Source: Sinohyriopsis cumingii (lineage: Eukaryota > Mollusca > Bivalvia > Unionida > Unionidae). Taken from it: a DNA stretch of 64,000 nucleotides. The translations under genes were made by a program, and so were the position numbers. The stretch covers positions 54,772,219-54,836,218 of the forward strand of contig CM068835.1 in the NCBI GenBank assembly GCA_028554795.2, read 5' to 3'. Below the pieces are notes generated by a model. It had not been told where the DNA came from, searched no databases, and was given only the letters and a program-made list of their open reading frames with translations. This document shows, piece by piece, positions 24,601 to 35,000 of the stretch; position 1 is the first letter of the stretch; each line of letters starts with the position of its first letter.

Positions 24601-25679
24601 GGCCAAATATCCAATTTGTATCAAGAAAGAACGATCATCCTTTTATTAAGGAAGTGATATTCATGAACTGTACAAAAATATCACATATTTCACCCCTAAT
24701 TGCATATGAAAACGTGATTTCTAAATGTCAACATGAAGACCCATTCCATGACTGTCTTTAACATGTTACCCCGAAAATCCTGTTTAGTATGAATCTTTTA
24801 GAATCATAAAATAAATACGTTATATAAAAGATGGAAATGTATACCTTAAAATAAGACTGCACTTTAAACCATGTTTCCAATTCTGCAAGATGTCCCACAC
24901 ATACAAAAATCATCTGCTGTGCAACATGTCAACTTGCCACTAGAATGGGATTCTCAAGAAATTTCCCGGCTTATAGCCTGTTTCTAAATTCTTTAGTAAT
25001 TTTGTTTCCATAAGCGAGAAGTTGTAAACAAAACACATTACATCCTATTCATTGTTGGTTCTCATCCATATGATTGCTTATTTTTTTAAATAAAATGTTG
25101 GACTTTACTAAAAAAAATTTACAGTTTAGTTTACTTAATATTTCCAGCCATTTAATGGCATTGTTACGTTGAATTTTGTAAAACCAGCTAAAAACCTGAC
25201 CTAATTACTCGGCCGAAATGCTGACAGAAACAGTTCAAAGTAATATATTTCATTTCCGTAGCCCGATGGATAAATATTACATCTTTTCAAAGCTATACAC
25301 AGAATAGGACGAAATATCGCGAGTCATGAAAACACTGGAGTGGTATCCCGCGTGTCCAAAATTAATATTTATTTTGAACAGAATATTCTGGTGACAATTG
25401 CCTCTTTTCAGATGGTAAGCATTGTAGTATTTTATTTTCGTCAATCGGTCGAATTCGGTATGCATTTTGCTTCAATATTGGTGACGGAAACCTTAGGTGC
25501 CCAGAAATGCCCGACAGCATTGTATATAACGAAAACACGTTACATGCGATCATTGTCAAACTTCTCACTTTCTGTACACTTACCGTTTTTACTGGATGCA
25601 GTCTTTCCTTCTTCATGGTATCCATCAACCTCTCCCTCTCCTCATGATAACGTCTTTGTTGCTCAAGAAGTGTTTCCAT
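577..25679 (-). CDS. SF3A3: Splicing factor 3A subunit 3 (SF3a60), 5' half, 9 exons, continues off left edge
   Basis: Subunit of the SF3a complex of U2 snRNP; acts in the nucleus in branch-site recognition and pre-spliceosome assembly. Coding exons, in order of transcription: 25679-25584, 22636-22589, 18872-18820, 18341-18236, 17156-17084, 12254-12163, 9129-9047, 2909-2837, 642-577. All introns are GT-AG and all phases join, giving residues 1-230 of a family about 500 aa long. Landmarks match the animal family: METLLEQQRRYHEERERLMD at the start, QINSDHR (exon 2), LYEDKDG (exon 3), SGPNEFAEFY and FHRKHPNE (exon 4), FTDEEGYGKYLDLHECY (exon 6), FDQLFDIPKERKNA (exon 7) and FPGWP closing exon 9. 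The N-terminal region that contacts the largest SF3a subunit is therefore present; the SAP-like segment and C-terminal zinc finger must lie beyond position 1. The start is the first ATG and begins a conserved N-terminus. The introns carry SINEs, a nested pogo-like element and two minisatellites. Confidence 0.96.
1640..2260. repeat. Degenerate tandem repeat of the CTTGACCTT...GACCCCAAAA type
   Basis: Recurring GTGCAGAAACC, TGACCTTGACCTTTTGACCC, TCAATA(G/T)(G/A)GTTCT and ATCCACAAAG words at about 150-bp spacing. Similar repeats are widespread in aquatic animals. It is in SF3A3 intron 8. Confidence 0.6.
2985..3140 (-). mobile_element. Probable tRNA-SINE fragment
   Basis: Contains GTGCCTTGCCCAAGAACACA and, at its right end, the complement of a degenerate tRNA-like head (GGATTCAAACACACACCC, then AATGAGCCACAATGGC). 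This arrangement is common in marine invertebrate SINEs. It is in SF3A3 intron 7. Confidence 0.5.
3850..4815. repeat. Degenerate repeat block of about 180-bp units
   Basis: Recurring GGACCAACTAGA, GATGAAAACCCATG, TATGACCATCCA and AAGATGGC-CCATATTGGACAT words. It is interrupted by the SINE-B copy at 4329-4522. It is in SF3A3 intron 7. Confidence 0.6.
4329..4522 (-). mobile_element. SINE-B copy, truncated, with target-site duplication
   Basis: Shares with three other copies the core words CCAGTCACATTATCCTGACA and CTAACCTCTTAATGCTGAG. The tRNA-like head is missing. The flanks repeat GGACATC(C/A)GATTG at 4316-4328 and 4523-4535. It sits inside the degenerate repeat block at 3850-4815. Confidence 0.75.
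5508..5548. repeat. (TG)n(TA)n microsatellite
   Basis: GTGTGTGTGTATGTGTGTGT is followed by (TA)n up to the left end of the pogo-like element; the terminal TA serves as its flanking dinucleotide. Confidence 0.85.
6230..6476 (+). pseudogene. Tigger/pogo transposase N-terminal remnant (CENP-B-type DNA-binding region)
   Basis: The first frame reads MSSDKWRINTLEEKVKVIRV then SSRVLAEKL, matching the psq-type helix-turn-helix at the start of CENP-B/Tigger transposases, and stops after GKME. A shifted frame continues QQWENGVNGK. A third stretch, YQDLNYIFEWFCYVHVNNN, corresponds to the second (HTH_Tnp_Tc5-like) domain. The DDE catalytic domain is absent. It is broken and not functional. Confidence 0.75.
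6536..6655 (-). mobile_element. SINE-A copy 2, 5'-truncated
   Basis: Only the 3' half and tail of SINE-A are present; on the plus strand it begins with (GTT)n. The 11-bp duplication AGAACCTTTAG at 6525-6535 and 6656-6666 shows that truncation occurred at insertion, as expected for LINE-driven retroposition. It lies inside the pogo-like element at 5549-8241. Confidence 0.92.
6732..8138 (-). mobile_element. TIR element D, copy 1 (non-autonomous Tigger-like, 1.4 kb)
   Basis: Left end CACCTCTCCCTCGATAACTT and right end (complement) CACCACTCCCTCGACAGCTC, both flanked by TA. It is colinear, in inverted orientation, with the copy at 44010-45579. Near 7088-7161 both carry an internal fold-back, TTAGTCTGGTTCCC...GGGAACCAGACTAA. 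No transposase frame seen. It is inserted in the element at 5549-8241. Confidence 0.82.
9470..9976 (+). mobile_element. Probable retroposon or LINE 3' end with (AATC)n tail
   Basis: A GC-richer block in an AT-rich intron that ends in four AATC units, as many non-LTR retroposons do. It contains two related segments (CATATAGTCCTACGACC and CATAGAGTCCTATGACC). No coding remnant and no second copy seen in the window, so the class is uncertain. Confidence 0.4.
11077..11247 (+). repeat. Dispersed repeat E, copy 1
   Basis: Shares GGTGGCGCTNTACAGTT, AAAGAATTTCCC, CCTCACTGGT and a 20-bp word starting TGGCTATTTAAAAAAGAC with the block at 43373-43505. Class unknown. It is in SF3A3 intron 6. Confidence 0.6.
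13097..13346 (-). mobile_element. SINE-A copy 3, full length
   Basis: Complete from the (GTT)n complement of the tail to the GGGGCCCC head. The flanks share CATGTATT (13089-13096 and 13352-13359), with a few extra bases beside the head. The copy lies in SF3A3 intron 5 in the sense of the gene. Confidence 0.9.
13899..14152 (-). mobile_element. SINE-A copy 4, full length
   Basis: Complete copy with a perfect 10-bp duplication AACACATCAT at 13889-13898 and 14153-14162. It lies about 550 bp from copy 3, in the same orientation. Confidence 0.92.
14831..15078 (-). mobile_element. SINE-A copy 5, full length, older
   Basis: Complete but more diverged copy (altered B-box region, GGGCCCCC head). The flanking duplication is imperfect, around CAAATGC. 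It is the third same-orientation copy within 2 kb. Confidence 0.87.
15962..16130 (-). other. Coding-like segment in SF3A3 intron 5, unassigned
   Basis: The minus strand is open across this segment and includes KPLSEQLKHKLRICKSDMMY and HFAPRNYKKAYEM, a composition unlike the AT-rich frames around it. A possible acceptor (TGCTGAG|AC) and a good donor (T|GTATGT) give ends whose phase matches both SF3A3 exon 5 and exon 6. Human SF3A3 has no counterpart and the acceptor lacks a pyrimidine tract. It could be a cassette exon, a nested gene fragment, an old pseudogene or chance. Confidence 0.2.
16146..17012. repeat. Minisatellite, 58-bp unit with a 44-bp short variant
   Basis: Units begin GCACTAGCTTAATGCTAG and contain CACAGTCCATACAGTAGCA. 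Full units add GCTATCC(A/T)A before the next start; several lack this part. Each unit carries the 6-bp stem ACTAGC/GCTAGT around TTAAT. It lies in SF3A3 intron 5 and ends 72 bp before exon 5. Confidence 0.92.
17687..17998. repeat. Minisatellite, 40-bp unit, about 8 copies
   Basis: Unit CCTGGATTTAAGACAGAGCC plus CTTTAATTTCTACACAATGT, very homogeneous, with one shortened unit near 17850. It is in SF3A3 intron 4, about 240 bp from exon 4. Confidence 0.93.
18624..18693. repeat. (TA)n microsatellite, about 34 units
   Basis: Uninterrupted TA run in SF3A3 intron 3, about 127 bp from exon 3. Open frames over it encode only Ile-Tyr repeats. Confidence 0.95.
19770..20400. repeat. Degenerate tandem repeat, about 85-100 bp units
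   Basis: Recurring ATAATGCATTA, AGTCCAATTTTGCTGGTCAC and GATCATGGTA words at roughly 90-bp spacing over about 630 bp. It is in SF3A3 intron 2. Confidence 0.7.
20538..20783 (-). other. Unassigned 81-codon ORF in SF3A3 intron 2
   Basis: Locally GC-richer than its surroundings, with a peptide containing DVKYLEQLAELYGNREIRGS. It is preceded on the plus strand by a stretch repeating the word ACGCAC (20458-20516). No splice signals tie it to SF3A3 and I do not recognise it. It may be a transposon-derived fragment. Confidence 0.15.
22637..25583 (-). other. SF3A3 intron 1
   Basis: A 2.9-kb GT-AG intron. Apart from a short tRNA-like repeat trace near 23170-23245 (GGGGTTCAAACCTGCTACC), I see no gene, transposon or array in it. 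Confidence 0.7.
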
Positions 25680-25970
25680 TTATTTAAAGTTGCATTTAAA
25701 GACAAGTAGGATTAAATTGAATCCAACATACGGGCCTTTGAAGAGGTAAAGTCAGCAAACAAATACGAAACTCAACGTACCGTATACGTCGGTCTTGATA
25801 ACACTAAAATTTTTGGAATAAGATACACTTGTTTTTGGTCAATATATATCTTTAAAAATTCAATTAAATTAGAAGAAAAATAACCCCTATAATTAGGTGG
25901 TAGAAAAAAAAAGAAATACAGGATTTTAATGTTTTAGCTATATGGACTAGCTTTAGCTTCTATGTTATAA

Positions 25971-26042
25971 GACCTCGTGGCGCAACGGTAGCGCGTCTGA
26001 CTCCAGATCAGAAGGTTGCGTGTTCGAATCACGTCGGGGTCA
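25971..26042 (+). tRNA. tRNA-Trp (anticodon CCA)
   Basis: A 72-nt intronless cloverleaf. The acceptor stem pairs GACCTCG with CGGGGTC (one T-G pair), with discriminator A and no encoded CCA. The anticodon loop CTCCAGA puts CCA at 26003-26005 on a TCTGA/TCAGA stem, and the T arm contains GTTCGAATC. The internal A box (TGGCGCAACGG) and B box are present, and a T5 run at 26047-26051 fits a Pol III terminator. The gene lies 292 bp upstream of and divergent from the SF3A3 start codon. The intact stems suggest a functional gene, not a SINE head. Confidence 0.95.
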
Positions 26043-26344
26043 AAGATTTTTATATCATTTTTAATTACCCGATCTCTTCATTGTAAAGTAGTCCAGTCTG
26101 CAACTGCACGTGCTATCACCTAACATCATTACTACATTATTAGATGTTTAATGAAGTCATTGGCATGTAATATATGTATTTATCCCATACTCCCTTTACT
26201 TCACATACATTGTGTAGTTTCATAATTTTGATATGACAGCTTGTTAAAATATCACTTATGCAATTATGATTGATCCAAATAAGTCCATGAAATTCTTACA
26301 CATTATTCTCTTTACTGATCGGCTGCAATCATGGGAATTTTTCC

Positions 26345-26425
26345 ATAATAATTAATAATAATAATAATGAGGACTTTGTATAGCGCCTAATCTTTAGAAG
26401 CTCTAAGCCCTTTACAACATTAGAC
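26345..26425 (+). mobile_element. Short dispersed-repeat fragment beginning with (ATA)n
   Basis: AATAATAATAATAATGAGGA is followed by TATAGCGCCTAATC and CTCTAAGCCCTTTACAA, a word set typical of invertebrate retroposon 3' ends. The boundaries are approximate. Confidence 0.35.
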
Positions 26426-26654
26426 AACAACTATAACATAAAAAACATATAATGATATGATTACAAAAAACAAACACCATGAAATTAGAAAACGTTAAAA
26501 AAAAAAACATGCTGAAAATATACCTCGCCTTCTGGAACCATTTCTTCTAAGAAGTACTACCAATATAATCGCCACCATTCTTCAAATTTATTGATCAAAG
26601 GGAATTTGGAAAAAAGATAACGTTTGTCTCAGTATGGCAAATTTACTCCACAGG

Positions 26655-26715
26655 GGCTCACTACACCATGTATAACTATCATGCGATGAAAAATGGCTTT
26701 AAACCCCAAACAGGA
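26655..26715 (+). mobile_element. SINE-A 3' fragment, degraded
   Basis: Matches the end of the SINE-A body (ACCATGTATA...GAAAAATGGCTTTAAACCC) followed by an A-rich tail. The 5' part is not recognisable. Confidence 0.55.
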
Positions 26716-27777
26716 AGAAGAACAATAGCAAAGAAAACTTAACTTACTGTGACATCACACAGAATTTGCACTGGACATTGTGTTGAAAAATGATTTTTTC
26801 TGAATTAAAATTTACATTTATAAGAAAGAACAGATGCTCTTTGATTTATAAAAAAAATGTTTAAAAATACTTTTAGATGTTAATTGATATAGAACTGTGG
26901 CTGGGACTATTTTTTACAAGCAACAAAATTAATTTTTGTTCTTTCTTTGTACACTATTTTTCCATTAAAATAAAAATTCTGTCATATAAAGAATCTCAAA
27001 TGGGTAATGATTTAGTATTAAATATATGAAATTCATTGAACAATGACCAACATTTGCTTGCCAAAGCTGGACATCTATTAAACTCATTTCATAAAATCAA
27101 TATTAAATCATTACCCATTTGAGATTTAGGGATATACAAACTTTATAAAAGTCAGCTGATGGGAAAACTGAACTTGCCCATGAAACATCTGAGCTTGCCA
27201 CAAGCATAATATCCCAACATGAATAAAACTGTAAGTTCTAATATGGTAAATATCAAGGAAATAATATATATAGATATGCAGTTTGTAAAGAGTTAAATAG
27301 AATGCAGATATATAGTTGAAGAAGCAAAAAGCAGCCAGGTATAGTATACAGACAGATGAAGAGATTGGTATAAAAAAAGAATTTTTAAATATCTTTATTT
27401 TTGAGAGAGAAATAGAGACAGAGAATTAAATCATGACTGTTTTTAATGGTTTATTTGTACTCAAAACATAAGGATTTGCAAACACTTATTTTATTCATTT
27501 ATCAAAGAATGATCAATTAGTCACCTTTAAATTGATGACATGCATTAAAATGTCTGAGAATCCGACTTTTGAGAATGATTTGAGAACACTTATTTTTGTC
27601 CTTTTAACTTTTTGCACAGCAGGATGCATCACGCCTACTGTAATTATTACATAAACAACCTATCATAAATGACACCTGTAGGTGCTACATTTTCCTAACA
27701 CCAATCATGCTGACCATGACACTGATGAAAAGATGGAAATGACACAGCCTATAATAGATGAAAGAAACAGTAGCAAG

Positions 27778-27915
27778 ACTGTTGTTGTTGTTATAAGGTT
27801 TAACGCCATTTCTCAGCACAAGATAGGTTACAAATGGCGGCCAGTGTAAATGGTGAAGAAGAACCAGGCAAAACCCCAGAATGAACCACCGACCCAAAAG
27901 AAGCTACTGGCAAAT
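27778..27915 (-). mobile_element. SINE-A copy 6, 5'-truncated
   Basis: Tail (GTTGTTGTTG) and body are present up to the AAGAAGCTACTGGCAAA segment; the tRNA-like head is missing. No clear duplication seen. Confidence 0.85.
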
Positions 27916-28117
27916 ATGTGTATTGTGGTGAGATCAATGGGTATACAACTTGTAGAACTGAACATGACCATGTGTCAGTAAGTTTGGTAGTACCAGGTTA
28001 CTGTATTTAATATTCAATAAAATCCCAGTATCCTTCACTCAATTTTGTGGCTAGTTCATTACAAAACAGAGCTTGCCTGAACCAAATCTAAGCTTGTTCT
28101 GGGAATCAGGCAAGTGG

Positions 28118-28292
<175 letters not shown>

Positions 28293-28904
28293 CTATTCCT
28301 TGTACTGGTAGATCTAATGGAATAATAAATGTCATTTGTAAATGGCACTGTGGTGACATTTATGCACTATACAAATCTCTGACACAAAATCCGACTGATG
28401 ACATAGCTGCCTGAAAATGCTACTGTACACTAGACAATGACATTTTATGTTTGTTTATATAAGTTAAATTTGTGCATACCCGATGAACAAGTTCATGATA
28501 AGAAATATAAGCCAATTTTGACATCTGTCTCTTTTGAATATATTTCAGATGTTATACTGTTGTGCAAATATTTCCACATATGTTTTACTGCAACTTGCAT
28601 GTAACAGAAAGAAAAATTGATACATCTGTTGGTCAATATTATTTTGTAATACAGAGCCACAAATATTGGTGCAAATTTCTTCATTGATTTGTGAACAAAG
28701 GTCAGAACCAATGTAGGTTTTCCTTTATTCACAAGCAAACATTTAAAAGTAGTAATAATCATCGTATATAAAGTAAACCTAAAGCTAAGTTTGAGTTTAC
28801 CCTTATAAGGATTGTAACTTGGATTTAAATCAATATCATATGAAAATTATTTTCTGTATGGAATACAATACACATTAAATTGCTGCCCCTGGAAGTCACA
28901 CTTA

Positions 28905-30025
28905 ATAGTGACTGTAATAGTGCATAAGTACCACCTTATTTTGAGAATATCGCAGAGTACAGTACCACTGTACTGTAAGACATTGAGTATAGCACCACAT
29001 TATTGTGAAACTGTCACAGAGTAATGTACAACCTTATTGTGAGACTCTAGTCTGATAGAGTATAGTACCACCACATTGTTAGACTCTCAGAATATAGTAC
29101 CACCTTCTTGTAAGACTGTCATAGATTATAGCACCACCTTATTGTGAGACTGTCACATTGCATAATACTACCTCACTGTGAGACTATCATAGAGTATAGT
29201 ACCACCTTACTGTAAGAATGCCATAGAGTATAGTATCACATTAGTGTAAAAATGTCATAGATTATTGCAATACTTTATTACAAAACGGTCATAAAGTCAA
29301 GTACCACCTTATCGTAAGACTCTCATAGAGTATACATTGTTGTGAGACTGTCTTAGATTATAGTACCACCTTATTGGTAGGCTCTCAAAGTATAGTACCA
29401 CCTTATTTTAAAACAGTCATATAGTACCAACTTATGGTAAGACTGTCATAGATTATAACACCACCTTATTGACTCTCAGAGAATATTACCACCTTATTGT
29501 AAGACTTATAGATTTTAGCACCTTATTGTTCGACTTTCATATAGTACTGCCTTAATGTGAGACTGTTCAGTGTTGTACAATATAGCACTTTGTTGTAAGA
29601 CTGTCACAGAGCATCACACCGCCATACTGTAATTGAGTATAGTACGACCTTATTGTAAGACTTATAGTATAGTACCACCCTACTGTGAAACTGTCAGAGT
29701 GTAGTACCACCTTACTGTGAGACTGTCATAGAGTGTAGTACCAACTTAATGTGAGACTGTTATATAGTGTAGTACTACCTTACTGTGACTGTCATAGAGT
29801 GTAGTACCACCTTATTGTAAGACTCAGTGTATAGTACCAACTTACTATGAAACTGTCCTAGAGTGTATTACCAATTTACTGTGAAACTGTCATAGAGTGT
29901 AGTACCACCTTACTGTGACTGTCAAGGAGTGTAGTACGACCTTACTGTGACTGTCAAAGAGTGTAGTACCACCTTACTGTGAGACTGTCAAAGAGTGTAG
30001 TCTCAACTTACTGTGAGACTGTCAA
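28905..30025. repeat. Degenerate minisatellite, about 33-36 bp units, 1.1 kb
   Basis: Repeats of AGAGT(A/G)TAGTACCACCTTA and NTGTGAGACTGTCAT, with many indels. The right third is more uniform than the left. It is intergenic, between BLOC1S3 and SF3A3. Confidence 0.88.
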
Positions 30026-30739
30026 AAAGTTTATTCCATTGCTATAAATATTCATTTTAACACATCATTCAATTTGATTATTTTAAAAAGGACACACACA
30101 ATTTATCACAAAAGCCTGCCAAATTAAGTTTTAGTGTAACATGTTACCAAGAGTGAACACAGGATACACTCACCGAGCAATACTGATGGTGTGATTTAAG
30201 GAAAAGCATGTGTTCCTGCAAGATACGTGTGCTTAATGGAATGCAAGATGTCATACATACATTGATGTCTTTTGGGAATATATAAAGCAGAGAGAGATAT
30301 GAGTCTGGGAATGTGTGACTCCACCAAGTGATTTGGCCGGTTTTGGGGCAAGTATAGACTGGTAGTAGGAAGAGCAAAGACTTACGAATCTTGTAGAATG
30401 TTCTGGCTGGTGAAGGGAAGATTAAAAAATGTGAGCAGGAAAAGCAAAGATGTAGTGTTGAATTCTGGAACAATGAATGGTGTTGAATTGTGCCCACATT
30501 TAGATCTCAAATCATGACGAATATGTAAGTATATATACATACTGGTATGTATGGATGACAAAATGTTTATATTCATGGAGCCAAACTATGGAGTGATATT
30601 CAGATCAGGATACAAGTGGGAAAACTGACTTTGGAGAGTTCCTAATGTAGTACAATAAAATAACTGTACAATTAAAAGAGAGAGCTGGATAACATGACTT
30701 TGAAGCATTTTTCTATTAGTCTTATTATTTCAGTTATCA

Positions 30740-30941
30740 TTTTATTATCATCATTTATTATTTCAGTTATCATTTTATTATCATCATGAGTGGTATTTCA
30801 AAAGTGAGTGTGAGCATTACTAGTGTTATATGCCAGCAAATGTGATGTTGTGTATTGTCCACTGTTTGTCTTTGTTCCTTGAGTGATTATCACCTGTCCT
30901 AAACACTCCTTGAGTGATTATCACCTGTCCTAAACACTCAG
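30740..30941. repeat. Two small tandem duplications
   Basis: A 29-bp unit (ATTTCAGTTATCATTTTATT...) is doubled at about 30727-30786. A 33-bp unit (CCTTGAGTGATTATCACCTG...) is doubled at 30878-30941. Confidence 0.75.
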
Positions 30942-32012
30942 CCTCCCCATCTTAAATATCTGACTAAGTGTAGGGGAGTTCGTGATACAGTTATTATTTA
31001 AATATGACTGGATAGACTTAAAATAGATGATTCAAATGTACAAAAAGGCTACTGTTATAGTAATCTCAGTTTATTATGTATTTTCTTGAAAATAGCTGGA
31101 ATCTTTTCTTCACAATGGTCTTTATGAGAAATTCTCAAAACAAATAAACATAAAATCTTCAAGCATTTCAAATGGGAAGTGTACAACACATTATACGTCA
31201 ACATTATCTTTATTGTAGCCATCTTTATGTACAGTATTTGTATTTAATTTTTAATTCTCAAACATGTTTATCTTCCAACCTAGGACATCTTCACACATAG
31301 GAAAACTCAGAATTTTCTGATAATAGAACAAGCTTATCTGTTTAAAAAATGTTATGTACAAAAATCAATAATTATTTTATAGATTCATAAGTAAAATTAG
31401 AAGCTATCAGAAATTACATAATTTACAATTACTTTTAGCAAACACATGAAAATAAACATTTCATATTGCACTTCTCTCTCTCCGTCTTTCTTTCTGTCTG
31501 TCTGTCTGTCTCTCTCCATTGATAATAACGCCTTGAAAAAAAAACAATACACTATGTTCATGACAACATTCAGACCAAAACTGCAAACACACATACAAAG
31601 AAGATTAAAGAAACCTGAATCCAAGCAGTCTGCAATAATTCTAATTTGTAGAATCTATTACCATCTGGTTTAACAAATCCAGTAACTATCAAATAAAATT
31701 TGAATTTTATACATTTTACGGAAATAGTTAGGAACGAGAAGATCCTTTTGTTAATGTCACGATACTGGCTTTGAATCTTCAGATAAATTTTAATAGCGCT
31801 TTTAATTGATGCACAATGGTTGTATAACTTTTAGTTCACCCTCTTAGGAAGAACTAGAAGGACTAAGGGATGTATGAATAAAGAGTGCTGATTTGTTACA
31901 AATTGCCAATGTGACAAAATCTGTACATACTGATAATTCAAAACACTTTTCATTTGCTCTTCTGCTCTTCTTATAATGATCTTTTAAACAAATTTAGCAA
32001 TTATCCACACAA

Positions 32013-35000
32013 TCAAGGGGTATGAATTGTGTCCATAGCCAAGGCTCCCATAGCAACAGGTGGCAGAGTGATCTCTGGAAGAATTGTACATGTTGATATA
32101 GTGTCCACTTTATCTTCCAGGTGAAACAAATCATTGGTCAGGACACGCATGTGATTGGCAATATCCTGAAATTCAAATTACAGCATTTAGTTATAGAATA
32201 CATACACATTTTAATTACATAAGGCTATAAACAGTTCACTGCTTTTTAGCATTATAATTATAGAAAGCAGCTGCTTCCCCCATCTCCATATTGCAGGGGC
32301 CCCTTTTTCAACTCACATTCACGTTGCTATAATGTAATGTCACTGTGTTTGAACTGCAAGAATACATTGAAAAACCTGGCTTTTATGAAAGAAAAATATC
32401 AAATTTTTGTGAATACATGGCTTGGAGGGTTAGGGTAGTACAGCACATTAAACTGGATCAATACCTGTCATGTTGGCTACCTCAGTGTATTCTTTGGAAG
32501 GCACTTAGTTTACATTTATTCTGCCTACATTATCCCCATAATGAATGAAAGTGCATTATAAATCAACCAATCAACCACAAACAGAATAAAAAAGAAATGA
32601 ACACAAACAATGAGATACAGTTAATCAGATTTTGTTTTATGATCATAGGCAAATACCAATATTTCTCTACAAATATGAAATCTGATTTTTAAACATTTTT
32701 ATTTTTTAAAATCTTTATTTCATATGGAGAATTGATCAAGGACTTCACTAAACATTAGGGGCCCCGAGAGGCCGAGTGGTCTAAAGTGCTCACCGTTCTG
32801 GATCACTGCCATTGCACCTCTGTCTGTGTGGGTTCGAGTCCAAGGCTCGGCTAGCATGGGTACGTGGGAAAGCCTGCCAGTAGTTTCTCGTGGGTCGGTG
32901 GTTCTTCCCTGGGTTTGCCAGGGTTCTTCCTCCACCATTTATACTGGCCACCATGTATAGCCTATCTTGTGCTGAAAAATGGTGTTAAACCCTAGAACAA
33001 CAACAACAACAACTAAACATTATGAAACAATACATTTTAGCAAGTACCTTCAATAAGCATTTTCTACTCAATTTAAATCTGTAATGTTTTCAAATACAAT
33101 ATTGGTCGTACAGGATATCCACAATTTGTGGAAAAAAATTATATTTTTGTGAAATTTACATGAATTCGGTCTTTCTTTCTGGTGAAAAGGTATTCCAAAT
33201 AATCACCTCTAACTGTTTATGTAAGGTTACACTTTATGTCCTGCTTTCATAACACTTAACAACTTGAGTGTGTACTCAACACAAACTGTTGTACCCTTTA
33301 ACAAGTTTTACATCATATTTAGCATCTGAAGTTTGTTTTCCATTTGTTTTGATCAAACTCCAGCAAGCACTTTGTTGTTATTTAATAACACTTGACAAAG
33401 GAAGAGCAGACTGGTCTCAACTTATAATCACTTAAAACTAAAGTTCATAGGGTCACAGAATAAGTTAAAAACATGCTTTCAGATGATCAAATTAAGGGCA
33501 TTAACATAAATTTATATATTTCTAAGAGCTTGATAAGTAAAAGATTTTCTGGGCAAGTAAATTTGTAAGATATTTGCCAGAGTGAACAAGTGGATATTTA
33601 CAAATCTTTTTCAATCCATGTCCACACATTTTTCATGCTGTTTAAGATGTAAACATAGTGCAATGCTGCAATACCAATTTAGCCAGTGTGGTTTGAAAAT
33701 ATTCATCAACATCAGAAGATTTCATGTTGAAACTAAAAGTAAAACACTATGCAGAAGGAAGAAAGGATGAATGCAAAATTAAATACATTTTCATATCAGG
33801 TTTTGATTATTTTTATCATCTGTTGGCAGTGCATACATACATAAGGAATATAGTAATCTTTTATTAGTGCTGAATGGTCATTAATTTTCTTCATAGATGA
33901 GCTTTGAACTTTATTCTATTGTGTGATAAAATATATAATGGGATCTACAATTTGTGATGCAGTAGACAATTACCACTGTTGTCTGCTCAGCATACAAAAC
34001 TAGTTAGTTTTCCTCCGAAGAATAATTTCTGTGGTCTATGTCACAAATTTTAATCCACTTTTAAATTAATTTGCAAATTATTCAAATAATGAGCAAAAAA
34101 GTTCCCTAAGATTGTATTTTGAACCCATCTATTTTGCAAAATACACATGCATTAAAGTAGCAATGGCAATACATGTATCCAGAATGGCAAAATATTATCA
34201 GTTAGGTGTTGACAACAAATATGGTCGGCACTTTGTTAGAGAAGGATAAAGTAAAAGATGTCTATACAGCTGTATCCTTTAACATCAACTTTCCTGGAAG
34301 ATGTACTGACCCTGAACAAGTTTAACAGAATTTTATTCAAATGGTTTCAGAACTTACTCTTATCAGAAACAGAAATAAAATCTGTTTATACTTTTTTCTT
34401 GTGCTTTAACACTGTATGACTAAGAGGTAACTGTGGGAAATACGAATAGTGTCAGTCCAAAACAACTTAAGCACTCTATTTCAGGAATTTTATTTGAGTC
34501 AACTGTAATGGGAATTGACTATAACAAAAAGCTGCCTTTAAGTTTACTTGTAAACACCACCAAAAAATATTTCCGTTCTTTAGCAAAACTAAAACAGCCA
34601 ATACAATTTTATAAAAAGGTCATTTAAAATTTTATTGAATGCAGAAAAGTGTATTTAAGGAGTGCAAAATAGCAGTCATCTCAAACAAACATTGTACAAA
34701 GCATTTTTTTTTCTGGTACAATAAAAACAAACCAGCATCAACAATCCAAAACATTCAAACAAAACCTATCTATATTACAGCAAAAATATCAAATATCAAT
34801 TTTTATAACATTAGTTAAATCTGTTTTCTTCTCCATTTATGACAATAAATTTACAAACTAAATCTTTAAAGATATCTTTATAGGTGAAAACTGCAATTAT
34901 TTAAATGGCTAATGTCTGAAAAATTCTACCTGCAAGGTTCCCTGTGTTTTCAGTAATTGTAATGTGTTATTATGCAGATCCCTAGCTGACAACGTGTATG

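Noticed and set aside
30144-30497. 117-codon minus frame between BLOC1S3 and SF3A3
   Set aside because: Ser/Leu/Phe/His-rich with no recognisable motif and no splice or promoter context.
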